Both the position numbers and the translations under genes were made by a program. A stretch of 64,000 nucleotides of DNA from Stenotrophomonas sp. SAU14A_NAIMI4_8. Lineage in GTDB: Bacteria; Pseudomonadota; Gammaproteobacteria; Xanthomonadales; Xanthomonadaceae. The notes under the pieces were generated by a model. That model was not told the DNA's origin and ran no database searches. It worked only from the letters and a program-made list of their open reading frames with translations. Positions 44,964 to 53,716 of this stretch are shown piece by piece (position 1 is the first letter of the stretch; each line of letters begins with the position of its first letter). Location of the stretch: positions 1,527,670 through 1,591,669 of the forward strand of contig NZ_CP025999.1 in assembly GCF_003086695.1 (NCBI RefSeq), written 5' to 3'.

Positions 44964-46516
44964 ACGCTGCAACCGCACCCGCCGCACCCGCTGCGGAAGG
45001 CAAGGCCGATGCCGCAGCGTGGCTGGCCGTGGCTGCCGGCACCATCGGCTCGTTCATGGCTACGCTGGATATCTCCATCGTCAACGCCGCACTGCCCACC
45101 ATCCAGGGCGAGGTCGGCGCCAGCGGCACCGAAGGCACCTGGATCTCCACCGCCTTCCTGGTCTCGGAAATCGTGATGATTCCGCTCACCGGCTGGTTCG
45201 TGCGCACGCTCGGCCTGCGTACCTTCCTGCTGATCTGCGCCACGCTGTTCACCGCGTTTTCGGTGATGTGCGGTCTGGCCGATTCACTGCCGATGATGAT
45301 TGCCGGACGCGTAGGGCAGGGCTTCGCCGGTGGCGCACTGATTCCCACCGCGCTGACCATCGTCGGTACCCGTCTGCCGCCGAAGCAGCAGCCGCTGGGC
45401 ACTGCGCTGTTCGGCATGACCGTCATCCTCGGCCCGGTGATCGGGCCGCTGCTGGGCGGCTGGCTGACCGAGAACGTCAGCTGGCACTACGCGTTCTTCA
45501 TCAACGTGCCGATCTGTGCCGGACTGGTCGCGCTGCTGCTGCTCGGCCTGCCGCACGAAAAATCGGACTGGGGTGGCCTGCTGCGCGCCGATTGGCTGGG
45601 CATCCTGGGCATGACCGCTGGCCTGTCCGCGCTGACCGTGGTGCTGGAAGATGGCCAGCGCGAGCGCTGGTTCGAATCCACCCTGATCGTGGTGCTCAGC
45701 ATCGTCTCGCTGCTCGGCTTTGCCCTGCTGGCGGTTTCGCAGTTCACCAGCAAGACGCCGGTCATCCGCCTCAACATCCTCTTTCAGCGCAGCTTCGGCG
45801 CCGTGTTTGTGATGGTGATGGCGGTCGGCATGATCCTGTTCGGGGTGATGTACATGATCCCGCAGTTCCTGGCGATCATCGCCGGCTACAACACCGAACA
45901 GGCCGGCTACGTGCTGCTGCTGGCCGGCCTGCCGACCATCCTGCTGATGCCGTTGATGCCGAAGATGCTGGAAACGGTGGATGTGCGCATCATGGTGTTC
46001 GGCGGCATGCTGTGCTTTGCAGCGGCGTGTTTCGTCAACCTGGGCCTGAGCCCGGACAGCATCGGCCCGCACTTCGTGGTCGGCCAGCTGCTGCAGGGCT
46101 GCGGGCTGGCGCTGGCGATGATGGCGCTGAACCAGGCCGCCATCACTTCGGTGCCGCGCGAATACACCAGCGATGCCTCGGGCCTGTTCAACGCCGCGCG
46201 CAACCTGGGCGGCTCGATCGGCCTGGCGATCATTTCCACCTTCCAGGAGCGCCGTACCACCCTGCATGTGGATGCCATCGGCAGCAGCGTCACCGCCAAT
46301 TCCACCGTGGCCCAGGACGCGCTGCACGCCTACGGCCAGCAGCTGGGCGATGCCGGCCAGGCCGTGGCCGTGCTGGCGCAGACCGTGCAGATGCAGGCGA
46401 TGGTGATGGCCTACAACGATCTGTTCTGGATCTTCGGCCTGATCGTGGTGCTCACCTTTCCCCTGGTGTTCCTGCTCAAACCCCTGCCCAAGGGCGTTCC
46501 ACTGGCCATGCACTGA
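44960..46516 (+). CDS. emrB: EmrB-type MFS drug transporter (DHA2, 14 TM)
   Basis: A 518-aa inner-membrane proton/drug antiporter with 14 predicted TM helices. Motifs: MATLDISIVNAALPTIQGE in TM1, and GRVGQGFAGGALIPTALTIV and GPVIGPLLGGWLTENVSWHY (motif C, antiporter) further on. Length matches EmrB (512). With the adaptor and outer-membrane factor it should expel hydrophobic drugs or uncouplers across both membranes. No TetR/MarR regulator is adjacent, unlike the described S. maltophilia emrRCAB locus, whose gene order also differs. Confidence 0.92.
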   Translation: MNAATAPAAPAAEGKADAAAWLAVAAGTIGSFMATLDISIVNAALPTIQGEVGASGTEGTWISTAFLVSEIVMIPLTGWFVRTLGLRTFLLICATLFTAFSVMCGLADSLPMMIAGRVGQGFAGGALIPTALTIVGTRLPPKQQPLGTALFGMTVILGPVIGPLLGGWLTENVSWHYAFFINVPICAGLVALLLLGLPHEKSDWGGLLRADWLGILGMTAGLSALTVVLEDGQRERWFESTLIVVLSIVSLLGFALLAVSQFTSKTPVIRLNILFQRSFGAVFVMVMAVGMILFGVMYMIPQFLAIIAGYNTEQAGYVLLLAGLPTILLMPLMPKMLETVDVRIMVFGGMLCFAAACFVNLGLSPDSIGPHFVVGQLLQGCGLALAMMALNQAAITSVPREYTSDASGLFNAARNLGGSIGLAIISTFQERRTTLHVDAIGSSVTANSTVAQDALHAYGQQLGDAGQAVAVLAQTVQMQAMVMAYNDLFWIFGLIVVLTFPLVFLLKPLPKGVPLAMH

Positions 46517-48057
46517 TGACTTCGACTTCCTTGCCCGTTCGTTTCCACCTGCGACACCTGTGCCTGGCCCTGCTGCCGCTGCTGCTGGCCGGCTGCATGC
46601 TGGGGCCCGATTACGTGAAGCCGGAGCTGGCCGGCAACGCCACCGCGCAGGCACAGCTGCACCGCGCCGCACAGGCCGGCGTGCAGCCGGCTACGCCCCC
46701 CAGCCAATGGTGGCGCGCGCTGAATGATCCGCTGCTGGACCAGCTGGTGAAGGAGGCGCTGCGCAACAGCCCCGACCTGCGTGCCGCGCAGGCCAAGCTG
46801 CTGGCCTCGCGCGCGCTGCAGCGGCAGCGCCGTGCCGAACAGCTGCCATCGGTCGGCGCCGCCGCCGGCTACGCCAACATCAAGGCGCCGGATTCGCTGG
46901 AAAACAGCGTGCGCGGGCTGGGCGAGAACATCGCCGGCGTGGCAGAAGCCAACGGCCGCCCACAGGAAGCCGCGCAGCTGCGCCAGCAGTTTGCCGATCT
47001 CGATCTGGACACCGAACTGTACGTGGCTGGCTTCGATGCCAGCTGGGAACTGGACCTGTTCGGGCGCCGCCGCCGTGCGGCCGAACAGGCCGCCGCCGAG
47101 GCCGAGGCCAATGCCGCCTCGCTGGCCGACGCGCAGGTGCAGCTGGCTGCCGAGCTGGCCCAGGTCTACCTGGGCTTCCGCAGCAGCCGCGAACGCATTG
47201 CCCTGGCCGAAGACAACCTGCGTGCGGCCGAGCAGAGCCTGCAGCTGACCCGGCAACGCCGCCAGCGCGGCGCCGATTCGGACCTGCAGGTCGAGCGCGC
47301 GCAGGCGCAGCTGCAACAGCAGCAGGCCGCGCTGCCGCCGCTGCGCGCCCAGGCCGATGAAGCACGCGATGTGCTGGCGCTGATGGTAGGCCGGGAGCCC
47401 GGCGCGCTGGATGCGCGTCTGGCCGTCGACCAGCCGCTGCCACGCCTGCCCGCCAACGTGCCGGTGGATGACGCGGGGGCGCTGATCCAGCGCCGGCCCG
47501 ACGTGCGCAAGGCCGAGCGCGAGCTGGCCGCCTCGTCCGCGCAGATCGGCCAGGCGCTATCCGCCTATTTCCCGCAGGTGACCCTGCTGGGCACCATCGG
47601 TGCCGGCGCGACCTCGGCATCGGACCTGGGGCGGGATTCGGCGGCCACCATCGTCGCCCCGTTCCTGCGCTGGTCGCTGTTCGATTTCGGGGTGAACAAG
47701 GCTCGGGTGGCGCAGGCCCGCGCCGGCAACCAGGCGCGCCTGGCAGCCTACGAAAGCAGCGTGCTGGCGGCCCTGCAGGACGCCAACACCGCGCTGGCCC
47801 GTTTCGGCGCGGCGCGCGAGCAGCTGCAGGCCAGCGAACGGGCGCAGGCCTCGGCCGAGCGCTCGCTGGCCCTGATGACCCAGCGGCGCCAGGCCGGGGC
47901 GACCTCGCAGATCGACCTGCTGGACGTGCAGCGCCAGCGCCTGCAGGCCCAGGACGGCGCGGCGCAGGCGCGCCTGCAGCTGCTGGTGCGCTACGTGGCG
48001 CTGCAGAAGAGCCTGGGTCTGGGCTGGCAGGAAGCGCCGCCGGTGGCCGCGCGTTGA
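46516..48057 (+). CDS. Outer-membrane efflux factor, OprM/NodT family lipoprotein
   Basis: A 513-aa TolC-fold outer-membrane channel. The lipobox LLLAGC places the lipidated Cys at residue 27; MLGPDYVKPEL follows as in OprM/NodT proteins. Two outer_efflux repeats are separated near residue 300; conserved pieces are WWRALNDPLLDQLVKEALRN, FDASWELDLFGRRRR and LIQRRPDVRKAERELAA. It starts within the emrB stop (TGATG), so the three pump genes form one coupled operon. Confidence 0.9.
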   Translation: MTSTSLPVRFHLRHLCLALLPLLLAGCMLGPDYVKPELAGNATAQAQLHRAAQAGVQPATPPSQWWRALNDPLLDQLVKEALRNSPDLRAAQAKLLASRALQRQRRAEQLPSVGAAAGYANIKAPDSLENSVRGLGENIAGVAEANGRPQEAAQLRQQFADLDLDTELYVAGFDASWELDLFGRRRRAAEQAAAEAEANAASLADAQVQLAAELAQVYLGFRSSRERIALAEDNLRAAEQSLQLTRQRRQRGADSDLQVERAQAQLQQQQAALPPLRAQADEARDVLALMVGREPGALDARLAVDQPLPRLPANVPVDDAGALIQRRPDVRKAERELAASSAQIGQALSAYFPQVTLLGTIGAGATSASDLGRDSAATIVAPFLRWSLFDFGVNKARVAQARAGNQARLAAYESSVLAALQDANTALARFGAAREQLQASERAQASAERSLALMTQRRQAGATSQIDLLDVQRQRLQAQDGAAQARLQLLVRYVALQKSLGLGWQEAPPVAAR

Positions 48058-48065
48058 CCCCGTCC

Positions 48066-48090
48066 GCCGGGCATGGCCCGGCGCTACCGT
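48066..48090. repeat. Single SMAG repeat
   Basis: CGCCGGGCATGGCCCGGCGC followed by TAC, an inverted GTAGCGCCGGGCC-type copy, just past the outer-membrane factor gene and upstream of potG. Confidence 0.8.
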
Positions 48091-48195
48091 GCTGCCCGGC
48101 GGGCCTCCCGCCGCCCGCCACACCCCGTCATACCGCCATCGCCCCCCGGCCGGTAGAATGGCCGCCGCTGTCCACCGCCCGCTCCCGGAGCCCCC

Positions 48196-49332
48196 ATGCC
48201 CGTTGAAGCCCAGCCGGAAGCCGCCGCCGTTGATACGGCCAGCGCGCCCGGCTATCTGTCCATTCGTGATCTGCGCAAGGAATTCGATGGCTTCATCGCC
48301 GTCGACGACGTCAACCTGGACGTGCGCAAGGGCGAGATCTTCGCCCTGCTCGGCGGATCGGGCAGTGGCAAATCGACCCTGCTGCGCTGCCTGGGCGGCT
48401 TTGAAACCCCCACCAAGGGCAGCATCACCCTGGATGGCCAGCGCCTGGACGCGCTGCCGCCGTACCAGCGGCCGGTCAACATGATGTTCCAGTCCTACGC
48501 GCTGTTCCCGCACATGACGGTGGAACAGAACATCGCCTTCGGCCTGAAGCAGGACGGCCTGGACAAGGCTGCCATCGCCAGGCGCGTGGGCGAGATGCTG
48601 GAACTGGTGCAGATGGGCCACCTGGGCAAGCGCAAGCCGCACCAACTGTCCGGCGGCCAGCAGCAGCGCGTGGCGCTGGCGCGGTCGCTGGCCAAGGGGC
48701 CCAAGCTGTTGCTGCTGGACGAACCGATGGGCGCGCTGGACAAGAAGCTGCGCTCGCAGATGCAGCTGGAACTGGTCAGCATCATCGAATCGTCGGGCGT
48801 GACCTGCGTGATGGTCACTCACGACCAGGAAGAGGCCATGACCATGGCCACCCGCATCGCGGTGATGGATGCCGGCTGGATCCAGCAGGTCGGCAAGCCC
48901 GACGAGGTCTACGAACAGCCGGCCAACCGCTTCGTGGCCGGCTTCATCGGCTCGGTGAACCTGTTTGACGGGGTGATCGACGAGGATCTGCCCGAGTACG
49001 TGACCGTGCGCTCGCCGCTGTTCCCGGCGCCGGTCTACATCGCCCATGGCATCACCTGTTACGAAGGGCAGCCGGTCGCGTTCGCGCTGCGCCCGGAAAA
49101 GGTGATGATCGGCAAGGACGAGCCGGAAGGGCACACCAACAAGGCGCAGGGCGTGATCGAGGACATCGCCTACTTTGGCAGTCACTCGGTGTACCACGTG
49201 CGTCTGCCCAGTGGTGCCAAGGTGCTGGCCAACTTCGCCAACTCGCAGCGCTGGGCCAGCGATGGCCTGACCTGGGGCGATCAGGTCTGGGTGCACTGGC
49301 GCGACAACGACGGCGTGGTGCTGACCTCATGA
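48196..49332 (+). CDS. potG: Polyamine ABC transporter ATPase
   Basis: A 378-aa ATPase of the putrescine importer. Walker A GGSGSGKST, signature [16 protein letters not shown], Walker B LLLLDEPMGALDKKL, H-loop MVTHDQEEAMT, then a C-terminal TOBE/regulatory domain. Length matches PotG (377). It overlaps potH by ATGA. About 140 bp of non-coding DNA with a SMAG repeat separates it from the efflux operon, so it probably has its own promoter. Confidence 0.94.
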   Translation: MPVEAQPEAAAVDTASAPGYLSIRDLRKEFDGFIAVDDVNLDVRKGEIFALLGGSGSGKSTLLRCLGGFETPTKGSITLDGQRLDALPPYQRPVNMMFQSYALFPHMTVEQNIAFGLKQDGLDKAAIARRVGEMLELVQMGHLGKRKPHQLSGGQQQRVALARSLAKGPKLLLLDEPMGALDKKLRSQMQLELVSIIESSGVTCVMVTHDQEEAMTMATRIAVMDAGWIQQVGKPDEVYEQPANRFVAGFIGSVNLFDGVIDEDLPEYVTVRSPLFPAPVYIAHGITCYEGQPVAFALRPEKVMIGKDEPEGHTNKAQGVIEDIAYFGSHSVYHVRLPSGAKVLANFANSQRWASDGLTWGDQVWVHWRDNDGVVLTS

Positions 49333-50261
49333 GCACGGCAGGCCTGAAGCGCTGGCTGCCGGGCACGCGTGCCACGGTCATCGGCATTCCTTACCTGTGG
49401 CTGCTGCTGTTCTTCGCGGTGCCGTTCCTGATCGTGCTGATGATCAGTTTCTCGCACAGCCGGGTCGGCTCGCCGCCGTATACCTGGCTGCTGCAGTACG
49501 TCGATGGCGCGTTCTCGCTGAAGCTGAACCTGGAAAACTACCTGGCGCTGTTCCGCGATTCGATCTACGCCCAGGCCTTCCTCAGTTCGATCAAGATCGC
49601 GGCGATCTCCACCTTCCTCACCCTGCTGATCGGCTATCCGATGGCCTATGCCATCGCCCGCCTGTCACCGGCCGCGCGCAACGTGGGGATGATGCTGGTG
49701 GTGCTGCCGTCGTGGACCTCGTTCCTGATCCGCGTGTATGCCTGGAAGGCGATCCTGGACCGCAACGGCCTGCTCGATCAGTTCCTGCAGTTCACCGGCC
49801 TGCAATCGCTGATGACCCACATGGGCCTGCCCAAGCTGCAGCTGATCGATACGCCGACCGCGGCCTACATCGGCATCGTCTACTGCTACCTGCCGTTCAT
49901 GGTGCTGCCGTTGTACGCCAACCTGGTCAAGCATGACCACCGCCTGCTGGAAGCGGCGTACGACCTGGGCGCCAAGCCCTGGCAGGCGTTCCTGCGCATC
50001 ACCCTGCCGTTGTCGAAGGCGGGCATCATCGCCGGCTGCATGCTGGTGATGATTCCGGCGGTGGGTGAATTCGTGATTCCGGAAATGCTGGGCGGCTCGG
50101 AAACCCTGATGGTCGGTCGTCAGCTGTGGAACGAGTTCTTCAACAACCGCAACTGGCCCGGTGCCTCGGCCATGGCCGTGGCGATGATCGTGCTGCTGCT
50201 GGTCCCGATCCTGTGGTTCAACCGTTCCCAGCAGCGCCTGCTGGAAGGGAAGCAGGCATGA
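49329..50261 (+). CDS. potH: Polyamine ABC transporter permease
   Basis: A 310-aa inner-membrane permease with six TM helices, N-terminal YLWLLLFFAVPFLIVLMISF and the coupling motif EAAYDLGAKPWQAFLRITLP. It pairs with PotI. Its stop overlaps the potI start (ATGA). Confidence 0.94.
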   Translation: MSTAGLKRWLPGTRATVIGIPYLWLLLFFAVPFLIVLMISFSHSRVGSPPYTWLLQYVDGAFSLKLNLENYLALFRDSIYAQAFLSSIKIAAISTFLTLLIGYPMAYAIARLSPAARNVGMMLVVLPSWTSFLIRVYAWKAILDRNGLLDQFLQFTGLQSLMTHMGLPKLQLIDTPTAAYIGIVYCYLPFMVLPLYANLVKHDHRLLEAAYDLGAKPWQAFLRITLPLSKAGIIAGCMLVMIPAVGEFVIPEMLGGSETLMVGRQLWNEFFNNRNWPGASAMAVAMIVLLLVPILWFNRSQQRLLEGKQA

Positions 50262-51100
50262 GCCCGCGTACCGCCAAGGGCCTGGGGCTGGGCGTGCTGC
50301 TGCTCGGCTTCGCCTTCCTGTACCTGCCGATCCTGTTGTTGATGTTCTATTCGTTCAACAGCTCGCGGCTGGCAATGGTCTGGGCCGGGTTCTCCACCCG
50401 TGCCTACGGCGATCTGTTCGCCGACCGCGCGCTGATGGAGGCGATGTGGACCAGCCTGGTGGTGGCGTTCTGGACCGCCTGTACCGCCACCGTGCTGGGC
50501 ACGCTGGCAGCGATGGTGATGACCCGCTTCAAGCGCTTCCGTGGCAAGCCGGTGTTCGGTGCGCTGGTCACTGCGCCGCTGGTCATGCCCGATGTCATCC
50601 TGGGGTTCTCGCTGATGGCCCTGCTGGCTTCGATGGGCGCCATTCCCGGCTTCCCGGCCCGTGGCCTGGCCACCATCTGGATCGCGCACGTCACCTTCAC
50701 CCTGTGTTTCGTCACCGTGGTGGTGTCCTCGCGCCTGCAGGAAATGGATCTGTCGCTGGAAGAAGCGGCGATGGACCTGGGCGCCAGCCGGCTGACCGTG
50801 TTCACCCGCATCACCCTGCCGATCATCGCCCCGGCGCTGGTGGCCGGCTGGCTGCTGGCCTTCACCCTGTCGCTGGATGACGTGGTGGTGGCCAGCTTCG
50901 TCGCCACGCCCGGTTCGACCACGCTGCCGATGAAGGTGTTTGCCTCGGTGCGCATGGGCATCAGCCCGAAGATCAATGCCCTGGCCACCCTGCTGGTATC
51001 GGCAGTGTCGATTGCTGCAGTGATTGGCTGGTACATCAATGCGCGTGCGGAAAAGCGCCGCCAGCGCGACCTGCAGCTGGCCCGCCAGGACAACGGCTGA
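50258..51100 (+). CDS. potI: Polyamine ABC transporter permease
   Basis: A 280-aa inner-membrane permease with six TM helices and the coupling motif EEAAMDLGASRLTVFTRITL. ATG 50258 overlaps potH. Length matches E. coli PotI (281). It completes the PotFGHI-type importer with the distant potF. Confidence 0.94.
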   Translation: MSPRTAKGLGLGVLLLGFAFLYLPILLLMFYSFNSSRLAMVWAGFSTRAYGDLFADRALMEAMWTSLVVAFWTACTATVLGTLAAMVMTRFKRFRGKPVFGALVTAPLVMPDVILGFSLMALLASMGAIPGFPARGLATIWIAHVTFTLCFVTVVVSSRLQEMDLSLEEAAMDLGASRLTVFTRITLPIIAPALVAGWLLAFTLSLDDVVVASFVATPGSTTLPMKVFASVRMGISPKINALATLLVSAVSIAAVIGWYINARAEKRRQRDLQLARQDNG

Positions 51101-51166
51101 GGCCGCAGCCACGCCCGGCTCACGGGCGGCGGCGCACAATGGGGGTCACCCTGATGGAGACCCCCC

Positions 51167-52531
51167 ATGACCGTCGAGATCGTCGATCCGGCCACCGGCC
51201 AGGTGACCTACCGCCATGAACTGATGGGCGCTGCCGATATCGAGCAGCGCCTGCAGGCCGCCGCCGATGCCTTCTGCGGCTGGGCCCAGCGGTCGCTGCA
51301 GGAGCGCGGCGCCATCCTGCGCCAGATCGCCGCGCAGCTGCGCAGCCGTCGCGACGACCTGCAGCAGGCGATGACCCACGAGATGGGCAAGCTCAAGGCC
51401 GAGGCGCTGGCCGAAGTGGACAAGTGCGCTGCGGCCTGCGAGTACTACGCCGACCACGCAGCGGATTACCTGAAGCCGCAGCTGATCGACACTGAAGCGC
51501 AGCGCAGCTACGTGCGCTACGAGCCGATCGGCTGCGTGTTCGCGGTGATGCCGTGGAACTTCCCGATCTGGCAGGTGTTCCGTTTCCTGGCGCCGGCGTT
51601 CATGGCCGGCAACGTGGCCCTGCTCAAGCACGCCAGCAACGTGCCGCAGTGTGCCGACCTGATCCTGGCGGTGTGCCGTGACGGCGGCCTGCCGGACGGT
51701 GTGTTCGACGTGCTGCACATCGACAACGACCAGGCCGCCGAGGTACTGCGCGATGCGCGGGTCAAGGCCGTTACCCTGACCGGCAGCGAGCGGGCAGGGC
51801 GCTCCATCGCCTCCAATGCCGGCAGCCAGCTGAAGAAATCGGTGATGGAACTGGGCGGCAGCGATGCCTTCGTGGTGCTCGACGATGCCGACCTGGACAA
51901 GGCGGTGGCGGCGGCAGTGAAGTCGCGCTTCGACAACAGCGGCCAGACCTGCATCGCGGCCAAGCGCTTCATCGTGGTGGATGCCGTGGCCGACGAATTC
52001 ACCCGCCGCTTCGTGGAAGCAGCGGGGGAGCGGCAGTACGGCGATCCCGATGCGCGTGGCACGACGCTGGCGCCGATGGCGCGCGCCGACCTGCGCGATG
52101 AGCTGCACAAGCAGGTGCAGGCCAGCGTGGCCAAGGGCGCGCGCGTTCTGTTGGGCGGCGAACCGATTGCCGGTACCCACGCCGGTTACCCGGCCACCGT
52201 GCTGGACCAGGTGGGCCCGGGCATGCCGGCCTACGACGAGGAACTGTTCGGGCCGGTGGCGGCGGTGATCCGCGTGGCCGATGAGGACGAGGCCCTGCGC
52301 GTGGCCAACGACACCCGTTTCGGCCTGGGCGGCAGCGTGTGGACGCGCGATCCGGTGCGCGGCGAATCCTTCGCCCAGCGCATGGAATGCGGCGCCGCCT
52401 TCGTCAATGCCATCGTCAAAAGCGATGCGCGGCTGCCGTTCGGCGGCAGCAAGCAGTCCGGCTTCGGCCGCGAACTGGCCGACCACGGCATCCATGAGTT
52501 CATGAACATCAAGACCGTCTACGTGGCCTGA
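51167..52531 (+). CDS. sad: Succinate-semialdehyde dehydrogenase (Sad/YneI type)
   Basis: A 454-aa aldehyde dehydrogenase of the short Sad/YneI type (no N-terminal extension). Motifs: MPWNFPIWQVFRFLAPAFMA, LTGSERAGR, MELGGSDAFVVLDDAD with the catalytic Glu, and NSGQTCIAAKRFIV with the catalytic Cys. It would oxidise succinic semialdehyde, the transamination product of GABA, to succinate. Position 66 bp after potI supports a role as the last step of putrescine breakdown. Confidence 0.87.
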   Translation: MTVEIVDPATGQVTYRHELMGAADIEQRLQAAADAFCGWAQRSLQERGAILRQIAAQLRSRRDDLQQAMTHEMGKLKAEALAEVDKCAAACEYYADHAADYLKPQLIDTEAQRSYVRYEPIGCVFAVMPWNFPIWQVFRFLAPAFMAGNVALLKHASNVPQCADLILAVCRDGGLPDGVFDVLHIDNDQAAEVLRDARVKAVTLTGSERAGRSIASNAGSQLKKSVMELGGSDAFVVLDDADLDKAVAAAVKSRFDNSGQTCIAAKRFIVVDAVADEFTRRFVEAAGERQYGDPDARGTTLAPMARADLRDELHKQVQASVAKGARVLLGGEPIAGTHAGYPATVLDQVGPGMPAYDEELFGPVAAVIRVADEDEALRVANDTRFGLGGSVWTRDPVRGESFAQRMECGAAFVNAIVKSDARLPFGGSKQSGFGRELADHGIHEFMNIKTVYVA

Positions 52532-52542
52532 TACCCCGCTTC

Positions 52543-52684
52543 CGTAGAGTCGAGCTTGCTCGACTGCTTCGCTCGACTGCTCTGCGAACAGCAGTCGAGC
52601 AAGCTCGACTCTACTGGAGCGACAAGAGCCACGACCAACGGTCGTGGCCTACCGTTTTGGTGGGTATCGACCGTTGGTCGATAC
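52543..52684. repeat. SMAG repeat cluster
   Basis: A GTAGAGTCGAGCTTGCTCGA copy at 52543 faces an inverted copy ending GACTCTAC at 52613. ACCAACGGTCGTGGCCTAC and GGGTATCGACCGTTGGTCGA follow at 52630-52684. It fills the convergent gap between the sad gene and corA. Confidence 0.88.
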
Positions 52685-52687
52685 GGG

Positions 52688-53710
52688 TCACAACCATTTG
52701 GCGCGCTTGAACAACCGGTACAACCCCACGCACACCGCGCCCACGCCGACGATCATCAACGGGTAGGCCCACGGCTGGTTCAACTCAGGCATGTGGCTGA
52801 AGTTCATGCCATACCAGCTGGTGATCAGGGTCGGCGCGGCCAGCAGCGCTGCCCATGCACCCAGCCGCTTCACCGTTTCGCCCTGCGCCAGCGTCACCAG
52901 CGACAGGTTCACGCTCAGCGCGGTGCCCAGCATCTCGCGCAGGGTGTCGATCACATCGCTGATGCGCACGGCGTGGTCGTGCACGTCGCGCACATACAGC
53001 TTCACTTCGTCGGGAATCAGATCGCCCTGGTAACGGCGCAGCTGGGCCAGCACATCCTGCAGCGGCGCCACCGCCATGCGCATCTTGTTCAGTTCGCGCT
53101 TGAGCTCGTACAGCCGCACCACCGTGCTGCGCTTGTAGCTCTCGGCGAAGATGTCCTTCTCCAGCAGCTCCAGTGTGTCGCGGAAGCGATTGGTGATGGG
53201 CAGGTAGTTGTCCACCACGAAGTCGGTCACCGCATACAGGCAGTACGAGGGGCCCATCTTCAGCAGCTGCGGCTCGCGCTCCACGCGGGCGCGCACCGGG
53301 GCGTAGGACAGCGACGCACCGTGGCGCACGGTCACCAGGAAGCGCGGGCCCAGGAAGGCATGGGTTTCGCCGTACTGGATGCGCTCGTCCACCATCTGCG
53401 CGGTGGTCACCACCACGAACAGGGAATTGCCGTAGGCCTCGACCTTGGGCCGCTGGTGCGCGTTGCGTGCGTCTTCGATGGCCAGGTCATGCAGGCAGAA
53501 TTCTTCCTGCAGTTTCAGCAGCACGGCGTCGGCCGGATCGTACAAACCCACCCAGACGAAGCCGTTGCCACTGGCGATCACATCGCTGATCGCATCCAGG
53601 CTGATGTCGTGGCGGATGCCCTGGTCATCGTAGTGAACGCAGTTGATGACACAGGCGGGGTTGGCCGAAGCGGCCGTGGAAGCAGGGGCGGGCAATGACA
53701 TGCCCGCCAT
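52688..53710 (-). CDS. corA: Magnesium/cobalt transporter CorA
   Basis: A 340-aa CorA-family Mg2+/Co2+ channel. The large N-terminal cytoplasmic domain (KVEAYGNSLFVVVTTAQ) is followed by two C-terminal TM helices; the pore signature GMN is in SWYGMNFSHMPEL. It starts 6 bp after the DUF4105 gene, downstream of corC, so the three probably share a transcript. ATG 53701 is an alternative start. Confidence 0.93.
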   Translation of the reverse strand: MAGMSLPAPASTAASANPACVINCVHYDDQGIRHDISLDAISDVIASGNGFVWVGLYDPADAVLLKLQEEFCLHDLAIEDARNAHQRPKVEAYGNSLFVVVTTAQMVDERIQYGETHAFLGPRFLVTVRHGASLSYAPVRARVEREPQLLKMGPSYCLYAVTDFVVDNYLPITNRFRDTLELLEKDIFAESYKRSTVVRLYELKRELNKMRMAVAPLQDVLAQLRRYQGDLIPDEVKLYVRDVHDHAVRISDVIDTLREMLGTALSVNLSLVTLAQGETVKRLGAWAALLAAPTLITSWYGMNFSHMPELNQPWAYPLMIVGVGAVCVGLYRLFKRAKWL

Positions 53711-53716
53711 CGTGCG

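Noticed and set aside
45019..46515. Extension of the outer-membrane factor gene about 500 codons upstream in the same frame
   Set aside because: That part is the out-of-frame shadow of emrB; the lipoprotein signal at 46516 and the TGATG junction define the true start.
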